This document shows, in pieces, positions 1 through 6,326 of a stretch of 9,118 nt of DNA. Position 1 is the stretch's first letter. The number at the start of each line of letters is the position of its first letter. This DNA comes from an uncultured Chlamydiae bacterium (lineage in GTDB: Bacteria > Chlamydiota > Chlamydiia > Chlamydiales > Rhabdochlamydiaceae). The DNA lies in the NCBI GenBank assembly GCA_903867585.1, contig CAIPRZ010000115.1, forward strand, positions 1 to 9,118. The letters are read 5' to 3'. A model generated the notes under the pieces. The model saw only the letters and a program-made list of their open reading frames with translations. It searched no databases and had not been told where the DNA came from. The translations under genes and the position numbers were made by a program.

Positions 1-1
1 T

Positions 2-319
2 AAAGTCGTCTCTAATATCGAGGGTTCGGCCCTCTATTTTTCAAGAAGCCCTATTCCAGCCTCGCGAGATGGAAATTGGGATTATAAAAATTTATTTAAA
101 CATGTTGGCTTGTATGCTTTTCCTGAAAAAACCTTGAAAACACTCGATACTCTTGATACCTGTCCCTATGAAGAGGAGGAAAAGCTGGAGCAGCTTCGGT
201 TTTTATATAATGGGCTTAAGGTTCAATTGGGGCTTACCGAAGAAGAGGCTTTTGGTATCGACTTAAAAGAACAACTTGTCGAAGCGGAAAGAAGGCTGGC
301 TTTGCAGCTTACTTTATAA
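2..319 (+). CDS. kdsB: 3-deoxy-manno-octulosonate cytidylyltransferase (CMP-Kdo synthetase), 5'-truncated by window edge
   Basis: This is the C-terminal 105 residues of KdsB, which activates Kdo with CTP to CMP-Kdo in the cytoplasm for attachment to lipid A. The frame is open from base 2, so the true start lies left of the window; the first internal ATG (110) is not a real start. Family signatures appear in order: ALYFSRSPIP (about residues 10-19 of the visible part), then a KHVGLYAF segment matching the conserved H-x-G-x-Y-x-[YF], then LEQLRFLYNGLKV, equivalent to LEQLR-x-L-x-x-G in characterised enzymes. The final G-[IV]-D motif is present as FGID with its Asp at 260-262; in known KdsB structures this Asp coordinates the catalytic metal. 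The usual T-P-E-D-L after it is replaced by LKEQL, a modest departure. It lies on the same strand as the suf operon but is separated by 118 bp and a weak hairpin, so cotranscription is uncertain. Confidence 0.9.
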   Translation, partial: KVVSNIEGSALYFSRSPIPASRDGNWDYKNLFKHVGLYAFPEKTLKTLDTLDTCPYEEEEKLEQLRFLYNGLKVQLGLTEEEAFGIDLKEQLVEAERRLALQLTL

Positions 320-338
320 AAAATATTTTATCTTTTTA

Positions 339-362
339 TAGCTAATTTTAGTTAATTTTTTT
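339..362 (+). terminator. Weak intrinsic terminator-like hairpin after kdsB
   Basis: A short AT-rich inverted repeat (TAGCTA at 339-344 with TAGTTA at 349-354, one G-T wobble) is followed by seven T at 356-362. It sits 20 bp after the kdsB stop and before the suf promoter region. The stem is only about six base pairs with one G-C pair, so it may be inefficient or fortuitous. Confidence 0.35.
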
Positions 363-380
363 CTTAAAGCCTGGGGCTAA

Positions 381-401
381 TTAGAGCATCTGTGCTAAAA
401 T
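381..401 (+). promoter_or_regulatory. Candidate extended -10 promoter and overlapping imperfect palindrome upstream of sufB
   Basis: TGCTAAAAT at 393-401 matches an extended -10 element: TG, one base, then a hexamer 5/6 identical to TATAAT. No good -35 hexamer is seen at 16-18 bp. The predicted transcript start near 408 leaves a leader of about 30 nt. An imperfect palindrome, TTAGAGCAT/CTGTGCTAA (381-398, 6 of 9 positions symmetric), overlaps the -10 and could be an operator for an iron-sulfur or iron sensor. That role is inference only; no named regulator site is recognised. Confidence 0.35.
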
Positions 402-437
402 AGAGGGAAGATAATTAAAATTAGTTTATTAATCTCC

Positions 438-1877
438 ATGTCAGAAAAAAACGTGTCTCATTCAGCTCAAAGCTACCGTTATGGTTTTTCGACCGATATT
501 GAAACCGATGCCCTACCCAAAGGTCTTTCTGAAGAGACCATCCATCAGATATGGAAGAAAAAAAATGAACCCGAGTTCATGCTAGAATTTCGATTGAAAG
601 CCTATAAAACTTTTTTAAATATGAGCCCTCCTGAGTGGGCCCATTTAAAAATTGCGCCGATTGATTTACAAGATATCAGCTTTTACAGCGCTCCTAAAAA
701 AAAGCAATCGATTGAATCTCTTGATGAGCTGGATCCAGAAATTAAAAAGACGCTTGATCGTTTAGGGATTCCCTTAGAGGAACAGCAAAGACTTTCTAAT
801 GTAGCTATCGACATTGTTTTTGATTCAGTGTCTCTTGGAACCACGTTTAGAAAAACTCTAGAAGAGGCGGGCGTTGTTTTATGTTCGATCTCAGAAGCCA
901 TCCATAAATATCCAGAACTTATAAAACAGTATTTAGGATCAGTAGTTCCAGCAAGTGATAATTATTATACCGCTTTAAATAGCGCTGTTTTTTCTGATGG
1001 TTCTTTTGTTTATGTCCCAAAAGGGGTGAAATGCCCGATTGAGCTTTCGACCTATTTCAGAATTAATGATAAGCAATCAGGGCAGTTTGAAAGGACACTT
1101 ATCATTTGTGAAGATGATGCAACAGTTAGTTATCTTGAAGGATGTACAGCCCCTTCTTATGATAAAAACCAGCTCCATGCAGCCGTTGTAGAACTTGTTG
1201 CTAAAGATAGAGCGCAAATTCGCTATTCGACTGTGCAAAATTGGTATGCGGGAGATCCAGAAACTGGACGTGGGGGTATTTATAATTTTGTGACAAAAAG
1301 AGGGCGCTGCCAAGGGGTTGAGTCTAAAATTTCATGGACTCAAGTGGAAGCTGGTGCTGCTATTACCTGGAAATATCCTAGTTGTATTTTGCAAGGGGAT
1401 AGATCTTGTGGAGAATTTTATTCTGTCGCGTTAACTAATGGCTACATGCAAGCTGATACTGGAACTAAGATGATTCACTTAGGTAAAGACACAACCTCGA
1501 CCATTATCTCTAAAGGGATATCAGCTGATCACTCGCATAATACCTACCGTGGTCTTGTAAAAATAGCCCCGTCTGCAACAGGAGCCCGTAACTATACGCA
1601 GTGTGATTCGATGCTTGTAGGAACGCTGTGTTCTGCAAACACCTTTCCTGTGATTGAAGTGGCCAATAGTAAATCTATATTAGAGCATGAAGCGTCAACT
1701 TCAAAAATATCAGAAGATCAATTGTTTTATTTATGTTCTCGAGGACTATCTAAAGAAGAGGCGATTGGGCTTCTTGTTTCTGGATTTTGCCAAGAGGTGA
1801 TTAAAGTCCTCCCGCTGGAGTTTGCGGTTGAGGCCCAAAAATTATTAACCATTAAGTTAGAAAATTCTGTAGGATAA
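438..1877 (+). CDS. sufB: Fe-S cluster assembly scaffold protein SufB
   Basis: SufB (479 aa; E. coli 495) is the scaffold subunit of the cytoplasmic SufBC2D complex, on which Fe-S clusters are built from sulfide delivered by SufS/SufE. The N-terminus (YRYGFSTDIETDALPKGL) and the NEPEFMLEFRLKAY segment are typical. The C-terminal half is the SufBD beta-helix core: SYLEGCTAP, YSTVQNWY, WKYPSCILQGD, MIHLGKDTTSTIISKGIS, ARNYTQCDS and LPLEFAVEAQKLL. Cys236 (codon 1143-1145) aligns with E. coli Cys254, the sulfur entry residue. Cys389 aligns with Cys405, the proposed cluster ligand at the SufD interface, and Glu418 lies in the conserved LEHEA segment. ATG 438 gives the right N-terminus but lacks a clear Shine-Dalgarno; GAGGGAAG at 403-410 is too distant. 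It is the first gene of sufBCDS, with one base between its stop and sufC. Confidence 0.97.
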   Translation: MSEKNVSHSAQSYRYGFSTDIETDALPKGLSEETIHQIWKKKNEPEFMLEFRLKAYKTFLNMSPPEWAHLKIAPIDLQDISFYSAPKKKQSIESLDELDPEIKKTLDRLGIPLEEQQRLSNVAIDIVFDSVSLGTTFRKTLEEAGVVLCSISEAIHKYPELIKQYLGSVVPASDNYYTALNSAVFSDGSFVYVPKGVKCPIELSTYFRINDKQSGQFERTLIICEDDATVSYLEGCTAPSYDKNQLHAAVVELVAKDRAQIRYSTVQNWYAGDPETGRGGIYNFVTKRGRCQGVESKISWTQVEAGAAITWKYPSCILQGDRSCGEFYSVALTNGYMQADTGTKMIHLGKDTTSTIISKGISADHSHNTYRGLVKIAPSATGARNYTQCDSMLVGTLCSANTFPVIEVANSKSILEHEASTSKISEDQLFYLCSRGLSKEEAIGLLVSGFCQEVIKVLPLEFAVEAQKLLTIKLENSVG

Positions 1878-1878
1878 C

Positions 1879-2625
1879 ATGGGACTTATTATTGAAAATT
1901 TAGCTGTTTCTATTGAGAGTAAAACCCTGATTAAAGGGCTATCTTTAGAAATTAATAAAGGAACCGTACATGCGATTATGGGGCCAAACGGGGCTGGTAA
2001 ATCAACCCTGGCTAAAGTTTTAAGCGGCGATCCTTCCTACCAGATATTAGGTGGAGACATCACTTTAGATGGAACAAGTCTTTTAGAAAAATCTCCAGAA
2101 GAAAGGGCTCATATGGGACTTTTTATGAGTTTCCAATACCCTCCTGAAATCCCAGGAATTTCTAACACCACCTTTTTACAAGCCTGTCTTAACGCAAAAC
2201 GAAAAGCGCATAATTTAGAGCCTTTATCCGATGAGGCCTTTAAACAAGTTCTTAAAGAAAAAATGAGCCTCATTGAAGCCAAAGCCGATCTTGAAACACG
2301 CAATCTTAATGAGGGTTTTTCAGGGGGAGAGAAGAAAAGAAATGAGATCTTACAAATGGCTATTCTAGAGCCCCGTTATGCGATTTTAGATGAAACCGAT
2401 TCTGGTCTTGATATCGATGCCTTAAAAACTGTTGCCAGTGCTGTTAACAAGTTAAAATCCTCTGATAACGCTGTTATTCTTATTACCCACTACCAAAGAC
2501 TTCTTGATTATATCGAGCCTGATTTCATCCATGTGATGGTAGATGGGAAAATTGTTTTAAGCGGGGATAAAACGCTTGCTCACGAGCTTGAAACTCGGGG
2601 TTATGATTGGATTGCTGTAACTTAA
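1879..2625 (+). CDS. sufC: Fe-S cluster assembly ATPase SufC
   Basis: SufC (248 aa, full family length) is the ABC-type ATPase of SufBC2D. It is not a membrane transporter subunit; ATP-driven dimerisation opens the SufB-SufD interface for cluster formation. The motifs run in order: Walker A GPNGAGKST (35-43), Q-loop FQYP with Gln86, signature FSGGEKKR (147-154), Walker B AILDETDSGLD (168-178, catalytic Glu172) and the switch His204 in ITHYQRLL. The SGLDIDALK stretch and the FSGGEKKRNE signature are specific to SufC rather than transporter ATPases. AGGA at 1871-1874, inside the end of sufB, lies four bases before the ATG. With a single base between the genes, translation is probably coupled. 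Confidence 0.97.
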   Translation: MGLIIENLAVSIESKTLIKGLSLEINKGTVHAIMGPNGAGKSTLAKVLSGDPSYQILGGDITLDGTSLLEKSPEERAHMGLFMSFQYPPEIPGISNTTFLQACLNAKRKAHNLEPLSDEAFKQVLKEKMSLIEAKADLETRNLNEGFSGGEKKRNEILQMAILEPRYAILDETDSGLDIDALKTVASAVNKLKSSDNAVILITHYQRLLDYIEPDFIHVMVDGKIVLSGDKTLAHELETRGYDWIAVT

Positions 2626-2640
2626 TTGGGTAATATTTTT

Positions 2641-3945
2641 ATGTCTTTAGATTTAAGAGCCGATTTTTTAGATAAGTTGATAAGCCAGCAAAAAGCTTCG
2701 TTCGATCCAGCCTGCGCTAATGCCCATTTTATCCAAAAAGCTATGGATCATTTTTTAGAAATCGGTCTTCCTGATCGTAACCATAAAGACTATACCTATT
2801 TTCCTTTAGCTAGACTTTATGAAAAAAAAGAGCCTGTTGAAAATTCAGTAAAAGCAAGCTCAGAGTCTTTAAAAGATAAGGTGCTACCTGAATGCTTAAA
2901 CTCATTTCTTGTTATCAAAGACGGCATAATTGATTTTGAATTATCCAATCTTTCTGCTTTACCAAAACAGGTTGTAATCGATCCTTTAGAATCAAGTGCT
3001 TCGCCTTATCTTCCTTTTGTTCATGCAAAGCTTGTCCAAAATCAAAAAAAACAACTCGATCCTTTTGCCCTTTTTTGCCAAGCCAGACTTCAAGGTCTTC
3101 TATTGATTATTCCAGAAAATCTTCAGCTTGATGTCCCTTTGCAGATCCTTTTTTTAAGTGAAAAACCAAGCGCCCTTGCGACATTTAATAGTTATATCCA
3201 TATCGGTAAGCAAGCTCGAGCCAAACTCATTTTTACCCATTTATCCTCTCAAGACAGTCCTATGACAAGTTATAGTGATATTGATGTGGAAGATGAGGGG
3301 ATTTTAGAACTAGTGCGCCTCCCTTCAGAATCGGCGACTGTCCGTATAGAATCAATGGCGATTCATTTAAAAAAAGCTGCTCTTTCGACAGTAATTGATT
3401 TAGAAGAGCCAAAAAGGGCTTCTAAATTTCATCTCCATGTCACTCATGAAAAAAAAGGGGCCTCTAGCAAACTTTATTCCTTAAGCGTGGCAAAAGCTAA
3501 AACTGAATACCATCTTTCCAGTGTATTTGAGCACCTTGTTAAAGAAACCTTTTCTCATCAGCATGTCAAAACTGTCTTGGCATCAAAAGCTAAAGCTTCT
3601 TTTGATGGACAGATTTATGTTCATCCTGAAGCCCTCCTAACTCAAAGTTATCAAAAGCATGATACGCTAATGCTAGGGGAGCATGGAATGATTGCTTCAC
3701 GGCCAAATTTAAAAATTCTAGCAGACGATGTAAAAGCCTCGCATGGAGCTACCATTGCAGAGCTAGATAAAGAGGCCCTATTTTATCTAAAAACACGTGG
3801 CATTAGCGAAGAGGTAGCAAAAAAACTACTGCTTGAAGCGTTTTGCCAAGAGATCTTAGACCATTTAAACCTTGAATCATTAAAAGAGATCGGGGGGCTG
3901 CTTGCACACCAAGGACAAGATTATGATGACCATTACCTGTCCTAA
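2641..3945 (+). CDS. sufD: Fe-S cluster assembly protein SufD
   Basis: SufD (434 aa from this ATG; E. coli 423) pairs with SufB in SufBC2D and is linked to iron acquisition. The N-terminal helical part is diverged. The C-terminal half is recognisable as SufBD beta-helix: SSVFEHLVKETFSHQHVKTVL, FDGQIYVHPEA, then ASRPNLKILADDVKASHGATIAELDKE, ALFYLKTRGI and a final LLLEAFCQEIL. His368 in the SHGAT motif corresponds to E. coli His360 at the SufB interface. The residue two before it, usually Cys in KCSHGAT, is Ala366. An in-frame TTG at 2626, directly abutting the sufC stop, would add five residues. I prefer ATG 2641, preceded by GGG at 2628-2630, because the added residues look unconserved and TTG has no ribosome site. 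The 3' end overlaps sufS by 23 bases. Confidence 0.93.
   Translation: MSLDLRADFLDKLISQQKASFDPACANAHFIQKAMDHFLEIGLPDRNHKDYTYFPLARLYEKKEPVENSVKASSESLKDKVLPECLNSFLVIKDGIIDFELSNLSALPKQVVIDPLESSASPYLPFVHAKLVQNQKKQLDPFALFCQARLQGLLLIIPENLQLDVPLQILFLSEKPSALATFNSYIHIGKQARAKLIFTHLSSQDSPMTSYSDIDVEDEGILELVRLPSESATVRIESMAIHLKKAALSTVIDLEEPKRASKFHLHVTHEKKGASSKLYSLSVAKAKTEYHLSSVFEHLVKETFSHQHVKTVLASKAKASFDGQIYVHPEALLTQSYQKHDTLMLGEHGMIASRPNLKILADDVKASHGATIAELDKEALFYLKTRGISEEVAKKLLLEAFCQEILDHLNLESLKEIGGLLAHQGQDYDDHYLS
3911..3915 (+). promoter_or_regulatory. Shine-Dalgarno that fixes the sufS start
   Basis: AAGGA at 3911-3915 lies seven bases before ATG 3923 and inside the sufD coding region. It favours ATG 3923 over the upstream TTG at 3902, which has no comparable site, and implies coupled translation of sufD and sufS. 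Confidence 0.7.
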
Positions 3946-5128
3946 AGAGCTTAGAAAAGCCTTTCCTTTTTTTGCATCTCAAGCCTCTGTTATCTATTTA
4001 GATACAGCCGCTACAGCTCAAAAACCTGCCTGTGTCATGGAGGCTATGAGCTCTTTTTTAAGCTCACATAATGCCCCCGTTAATAGAGGGGCCTATACGC
4101 TTTCCTATGTTGCCACAGAAAAATATGAAAACGCGCGTAAAACGATTGCCCGTTTTATTGGTTCAAGTGAGGATCATCTTATTTTTACTAAAGGGGCGAC
4201 AGAAGGGCTAAATCTTCTATCTAACGGCTTAAAAAACAAGATCAAAGAAAACGATGAAATTCTTGTATTAGAAACCGAACATCATGCCAATTTACTTCCT
4301 TGGCAAAAACTTGCGGAAGAAAGAAAAGCGATCCTTGTAAAAATACCGGTTTTAGATTCTGGTCATATCGATTTAGAGGCTTTTAAAAAGCTTTTAAATC
4401 CAAATGTAAAAATTATAGCCTGCGCTCACATGAGTAATGTGACAGGTTGCATTCAGCCTTTAAAAGAAATTGTAAACCTTATCCAAGATAATGAGGCCTA
4501 TTTCATTGTCGATGGGGCCCAAGGGATTGCTCATCAAAAAATAGATGTCTCAGATCTCAATCTTGATGCTTATGTTTTTTCTTCACACAAACTCTACGGT
4601 CCAACAGGACTTGGAGTCCTTCATGTTAGCTCTAGACTTCTTGAAACCTTAGATCTATATCAAGTAGGGGGAGATGTTATAGAGTCTGTGAGTTTTGAAA
4701 AAACGATTTATAAAAAGGGTAGGGGCCGTTTTGAAGCGGGAACACCGATGGTGGCTGAGGTCCTTGGACTGGAAGCTGTTGTTTGTTTTCTTTCTTCTTT
4801 AGATCTAGAAGCCCTCTGGGCTCATGAAGCCTATCTCATATCCAAGATCAAAAAAGCGTTGTTAGAGATGCCTGGTATCCATTTATTAGGCTCTTCCGAT
4901 ACAGGTGTTGTGAGTTTTTATTCTGATCATGTCCATGCCCTCGATCTTGCAAGCTATTTAGATACCGCCCATATTGCGATACGATCGGGACATTTATGTG
5001 CCCAACCCGCTTTGCATAGATTCCATACAAGCCATGCGGCTAGAATTTCTTGTGGTATATATACTACAGAAGAAGAGATCGATAAGATGCTTAAGGTGCT
5101 AGAATCAGCCCTTGTCTTTTTCAATTAA
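3923..5128 (+). CDS. sufS: Cysteine desulfurase SufS (class V aminotransferase fold)
   Basis: SufS (401 aa; E. coli 406) is a PLP enzyme that removes sulfur from cysteine, giving alanine and an enzyme persulfide that feeds SufBC2D. Visible features are the N-terminal YLDTAATAQKP segment, a TKGATEGLNLL cofactor-binding region, His120-His121 in ETEHHANLLPW (PLP stacking), VDGAQG with the Asp contacting the PLP ring nitrogen, PLP lysine Lys223 in SSHKLYGPTGLG, RFEAGTP, and the catalytic Cys359 in RSGHLCAQP. The short, regular loop around the Cys is that of group II (SufS/CsdA) desulfurases rather than IscS/NifS. Such enzymes normally need SufE or SufU, and neither is in the window. ATG 3923 is chosen for its ribosome site; a second ATG follows immediately. 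It is the last gene of the suf operon and converges on the porin-like genes. Confidence 0.96.
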   Translation: MMTITCPKELRKAFPFFASQASVIYLDTAATAQKPACVMEAMSSFLSSHNAPVNRGAYTLSYVATEKYENARKTIARFIGSSEDHLIFTKGATEGLNLLSNGLKNKIKENDEILVLETEHHANLLPWQKLAEERKAILVKIPVLDSGHIDLEAFKKLLNPNVKIIACAHMSNVTGCIQPLKEIVNLIQDNEAYFIVDGAQGIAHQKIDVSDLNLDAYVFSSHKLYGPTGLGVLHVSSRLLETLDLYQVGGDVIESVSFEKTIYKKGRGRFEAGTPMVAEVLGLEAVVCFLSSLDLEALWAHEAYLISKIKKALLEMPGIHLLGSSDTGVVSFYSDHVHALDLASYLDTAHIAIRSGHLCAQPALHRFHTSHAARISCGIYTTEEEIDKMLKVLESALVFFN

Positions 5129-5162
5129 AAAAATAGGCACCCTTTTAACGGATGCCTATTTA
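5127..5162. terminator. Bidirectional intrinsic terminator between sufS and the 341-aa porin gene
   Basis: A perfect 9-bp stem (AAATAGGCA 5131-5139 with TGCCTATTT 5153-5161) is extended by CC/GG after one mismatch, with a small AT loop. On the minus strand the stem runs into seven T (complement of 5127-5133), a strong terminator for the gene ending at 5176. On the plus strand the tail is TATTTATAG, weaker but adequate to end the suf transcript. Confidence 0.85.
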
Positions 5163-5175
5163 TAGTAATTGATGT

Positions 5176-6201
5176 CTAGAAATCAAATCTTACAGCAAAT
5201 GTAAACCCTTCGATGGTGTAATTACCATTTGGGGTATCTATAGCTGTATAAGCGGCGGAATCGGCGATACTTTGACTTTGGAAATAGTTGGTATTAAAAA
5301 AGACAAGGTGTTCCCAAGCTCCACGAAGGCTTAAACGGTAGTGATTATCATCAAATTTATGATCCCATCCAAGACCAAGAGACATATTCACGTTAAAAGT
5401 GCTTGTATGAACATCCATACCGCTTAAATAGTCATTAGAAGCTGGTCCAGAGGAATTTTGTGTATTTTCAAAAAAGCCCCAAAGGATCGCTCCACTTGAG
5501 TTATTGAATAAATAAAAGCCTTCACCCATGCCAAATTTCAATTCAAAGCCCGCCATTGGACCAATTGCCCAAAGATAAGATTTCATTTGCGATTCAGCCG
5601 AACCAGCCGTTAATCCTGAAGCATTAATTGTATATTTTTGATGTAACCAGACATTTCTTACAGCAAGATAGGGTTTTACTGACATCCACTTACTAAAAAA
5701 ACTCGCTCTTGAGATTGCAAGATCGATCATATTTAAATTAACTCTCCAAACGCCGCTCACTTGACTGGCTAAATCTGGGGTACTTGTGGATTTGAAAAGC
5801 GGGTAAAGATTTGCTGTACTACTTGTATAGGTGTTTTTGGCTTTATTATAAAAACCGGTCCAAATCGCATCGATTTGCCAATCATCATGCACAGGTCTTA
5901 GGCCTAGATCAACACGGACACCAGGATTAAAGTTGTAGCTAGGTTTTCCGTAAGGATAAGTATTATCACCTTGAACAAAGTTCATCCCTGTTTGGTGTGA
6001 TTTCCAAATAAGAAGTTCAGCATCGATACAAATTCCCACATCATCATCAAGATTAGCACCGGCAGTAGGCAAAATAACGCCTCCACCATTTTTACGTTGC
6101 TCTAGAGCGGATACCCGATTTTCAAGATTTCTCAAGTGGGCGTCATTGTTAGCATAGAGTTGTAGGGAAAGTATTGAAAAAGAAAAAAATAGTGATTTCA
6201 T
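5176..6201 (-). CDS. MOMP-like / Lpg1974-type beta-barrel outer membrane protein with N-terminal coiled coil
   Basis: This 341-aa protein is predicted to be an outer-membrane porin-like barrel. A signal peptide (residues 1-17, MKSLFFSFSILSLQLYA) is likely cleaved after Tyr-Ala. The mature N-terminus then holds a short heptad-like coiled coil (about 19-37, HLRNLENRVSALEQRK) and a Gly-rich linker. The rest alternates aromatic and polar residues with WD/DW turns: ICIDAELLIWK (57-67), VDLGLRPVHDDWQIDAIWTGF (97-117), MSVKPYLAVRNVWL (173-186), a conserved LGLGWDHKFDDNHYRLSLRGAWEH block (275-298) and the terminal EGFTFAVRFDF beta-signal with Phe at the end. AGGA at 6207-6210 lies five bases before the ATG. 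Only one Cys is present. It is the most diverged of the local paralogs and the only one with the coiled coil. Family assignment rests on layout and paralogy, not on a search; it is likely surface-exposed and pore-forming. Confidence 0.82.
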   Translation of the reverse strand: MKSLFFSFSILSLQLYANNDAHLRNLENRVSALEQRKNGGGVILPTAGANLDDDVGICIDAELLIWKSHQTGMNFVQGDNTYPYGKPSYNFNPGVRVDLGLRPVHDDWQIDAIWTGFYNKAKNTYTSSTANLYPLFKSTSTPDLASQVSGVWRVNLNMIDLAISRASFFSKWMSVKPYLAVRNVWLHQKYTINASGLTAGSAESQMKSYLWAIGPMAGFELKFGMGEGFYLFNNSSGAILWGFFENTQNSSGPASNDYLSGMDVHTSTFNVNMSLGLGWDHKFDDNHYRLSLRGAWEHLVFFNTNYFQSQSIADSAAYTAIDTPNGNYTIEGFTFAVRFDF

Positions 6202-6216
6202 GAAAGTCCTAAAAAA

Positions 6217-6234
6217 TTAGTCTGGGCGGACTAA
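6217..6234 (-). promoter_or_regulatory. 5'-leader hairpin followed by a T run, directly before the ribosome site (candidate attenuator)
   Basis: On the minus strand a perfect 6-bp inverted repeat, TTAGTC-CGCCCA-GACTAA, is followed at once by TTTTTT and then the AGGA ribosome site of the 341-aa porin gene. It resembles a weak intrinsic terminator placed in the leader. It could also simply be a 5'-stabilising stem. The short stem means chance cannot be excluded. Confidence 0.35.
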
Positions 6235-6262
6235 AGATTAGACCCTTTCATTTTTTTTGCAA
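6235..6262 (-). promoter_or_regulatory. Candidate sigma-70-like promoter of the 341-aa porin gene
   Basis: On the minus strand TTGCAA (6257-6262) and TAATCT (6235-6240) are spaced by 16 bp. The spacer contains an A-tract (complement of T8 at 6251-6258). It lies between the upstream gene's terminator and the leader hairpin, where a promoter is expected. The hexamers match the consensus only partly. Confidence 0.3.
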
Positions 6263-6263
6263 A

Positions 6264-6297
6264 TAAAAAAGCCCTTTAAGTTTGACCTTAAAGGGCT
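6264..6297 (-). terminator. Intrinsic terminator of the 349-aa porin gene
   Basis: A perfect 11-bp stem (AGCCCTTTAAG 6270-6280 with CTTAAAGGGCT 6287-6297) and 6-nt loop lies about 30 bases after the stop codon. On the minus strand it is followed by TTTTTTATTTG, a classic intrinsic terminator. Confidence 0.9.
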
Positions 6298-6326
6298 ATT
6301 GCATTTAGCAAGTAATTTGGCTTCAA

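Noticed and set aside
110..319. Small separate protein starting at ATG 110
   Set aside because: The frame is open back to base 2 and the upstream residues carry the KdsB ALYFSR-x-PIP motif, so it is the tail of kdsB.
683..901. Minus-strand open frame of 72 codons
   Set aside because: It lies wholly inside sufB, has no ribosome site and no recognisable protein; a shadow frame.
1077..1313. Minus-strand open frame of 78 codons
   Set aside because: Antisense to the conserved core of sufB; composition is that of a reverse-complement shadow.
2109..2303. Minus-strand open frame of 64 codons
   Set aside because: Antisense within sufC, no independent support.
2626..2640. TTG start for sufD
   Set aside because: It abuts the sufC stop without a ribosome site; ATG 2641 gives a normal SufD N-terminus.
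3902..3922. TTG start for sufS
   Set aside because: ATG 3923 has an AAGGA ribosome site at ideal spacing; the TTG has none.
4848..5030. Minus-strand open frame of 60 codons
   Set aside because: Antisense within the catalytic-Cys region of sufS, no independent support.
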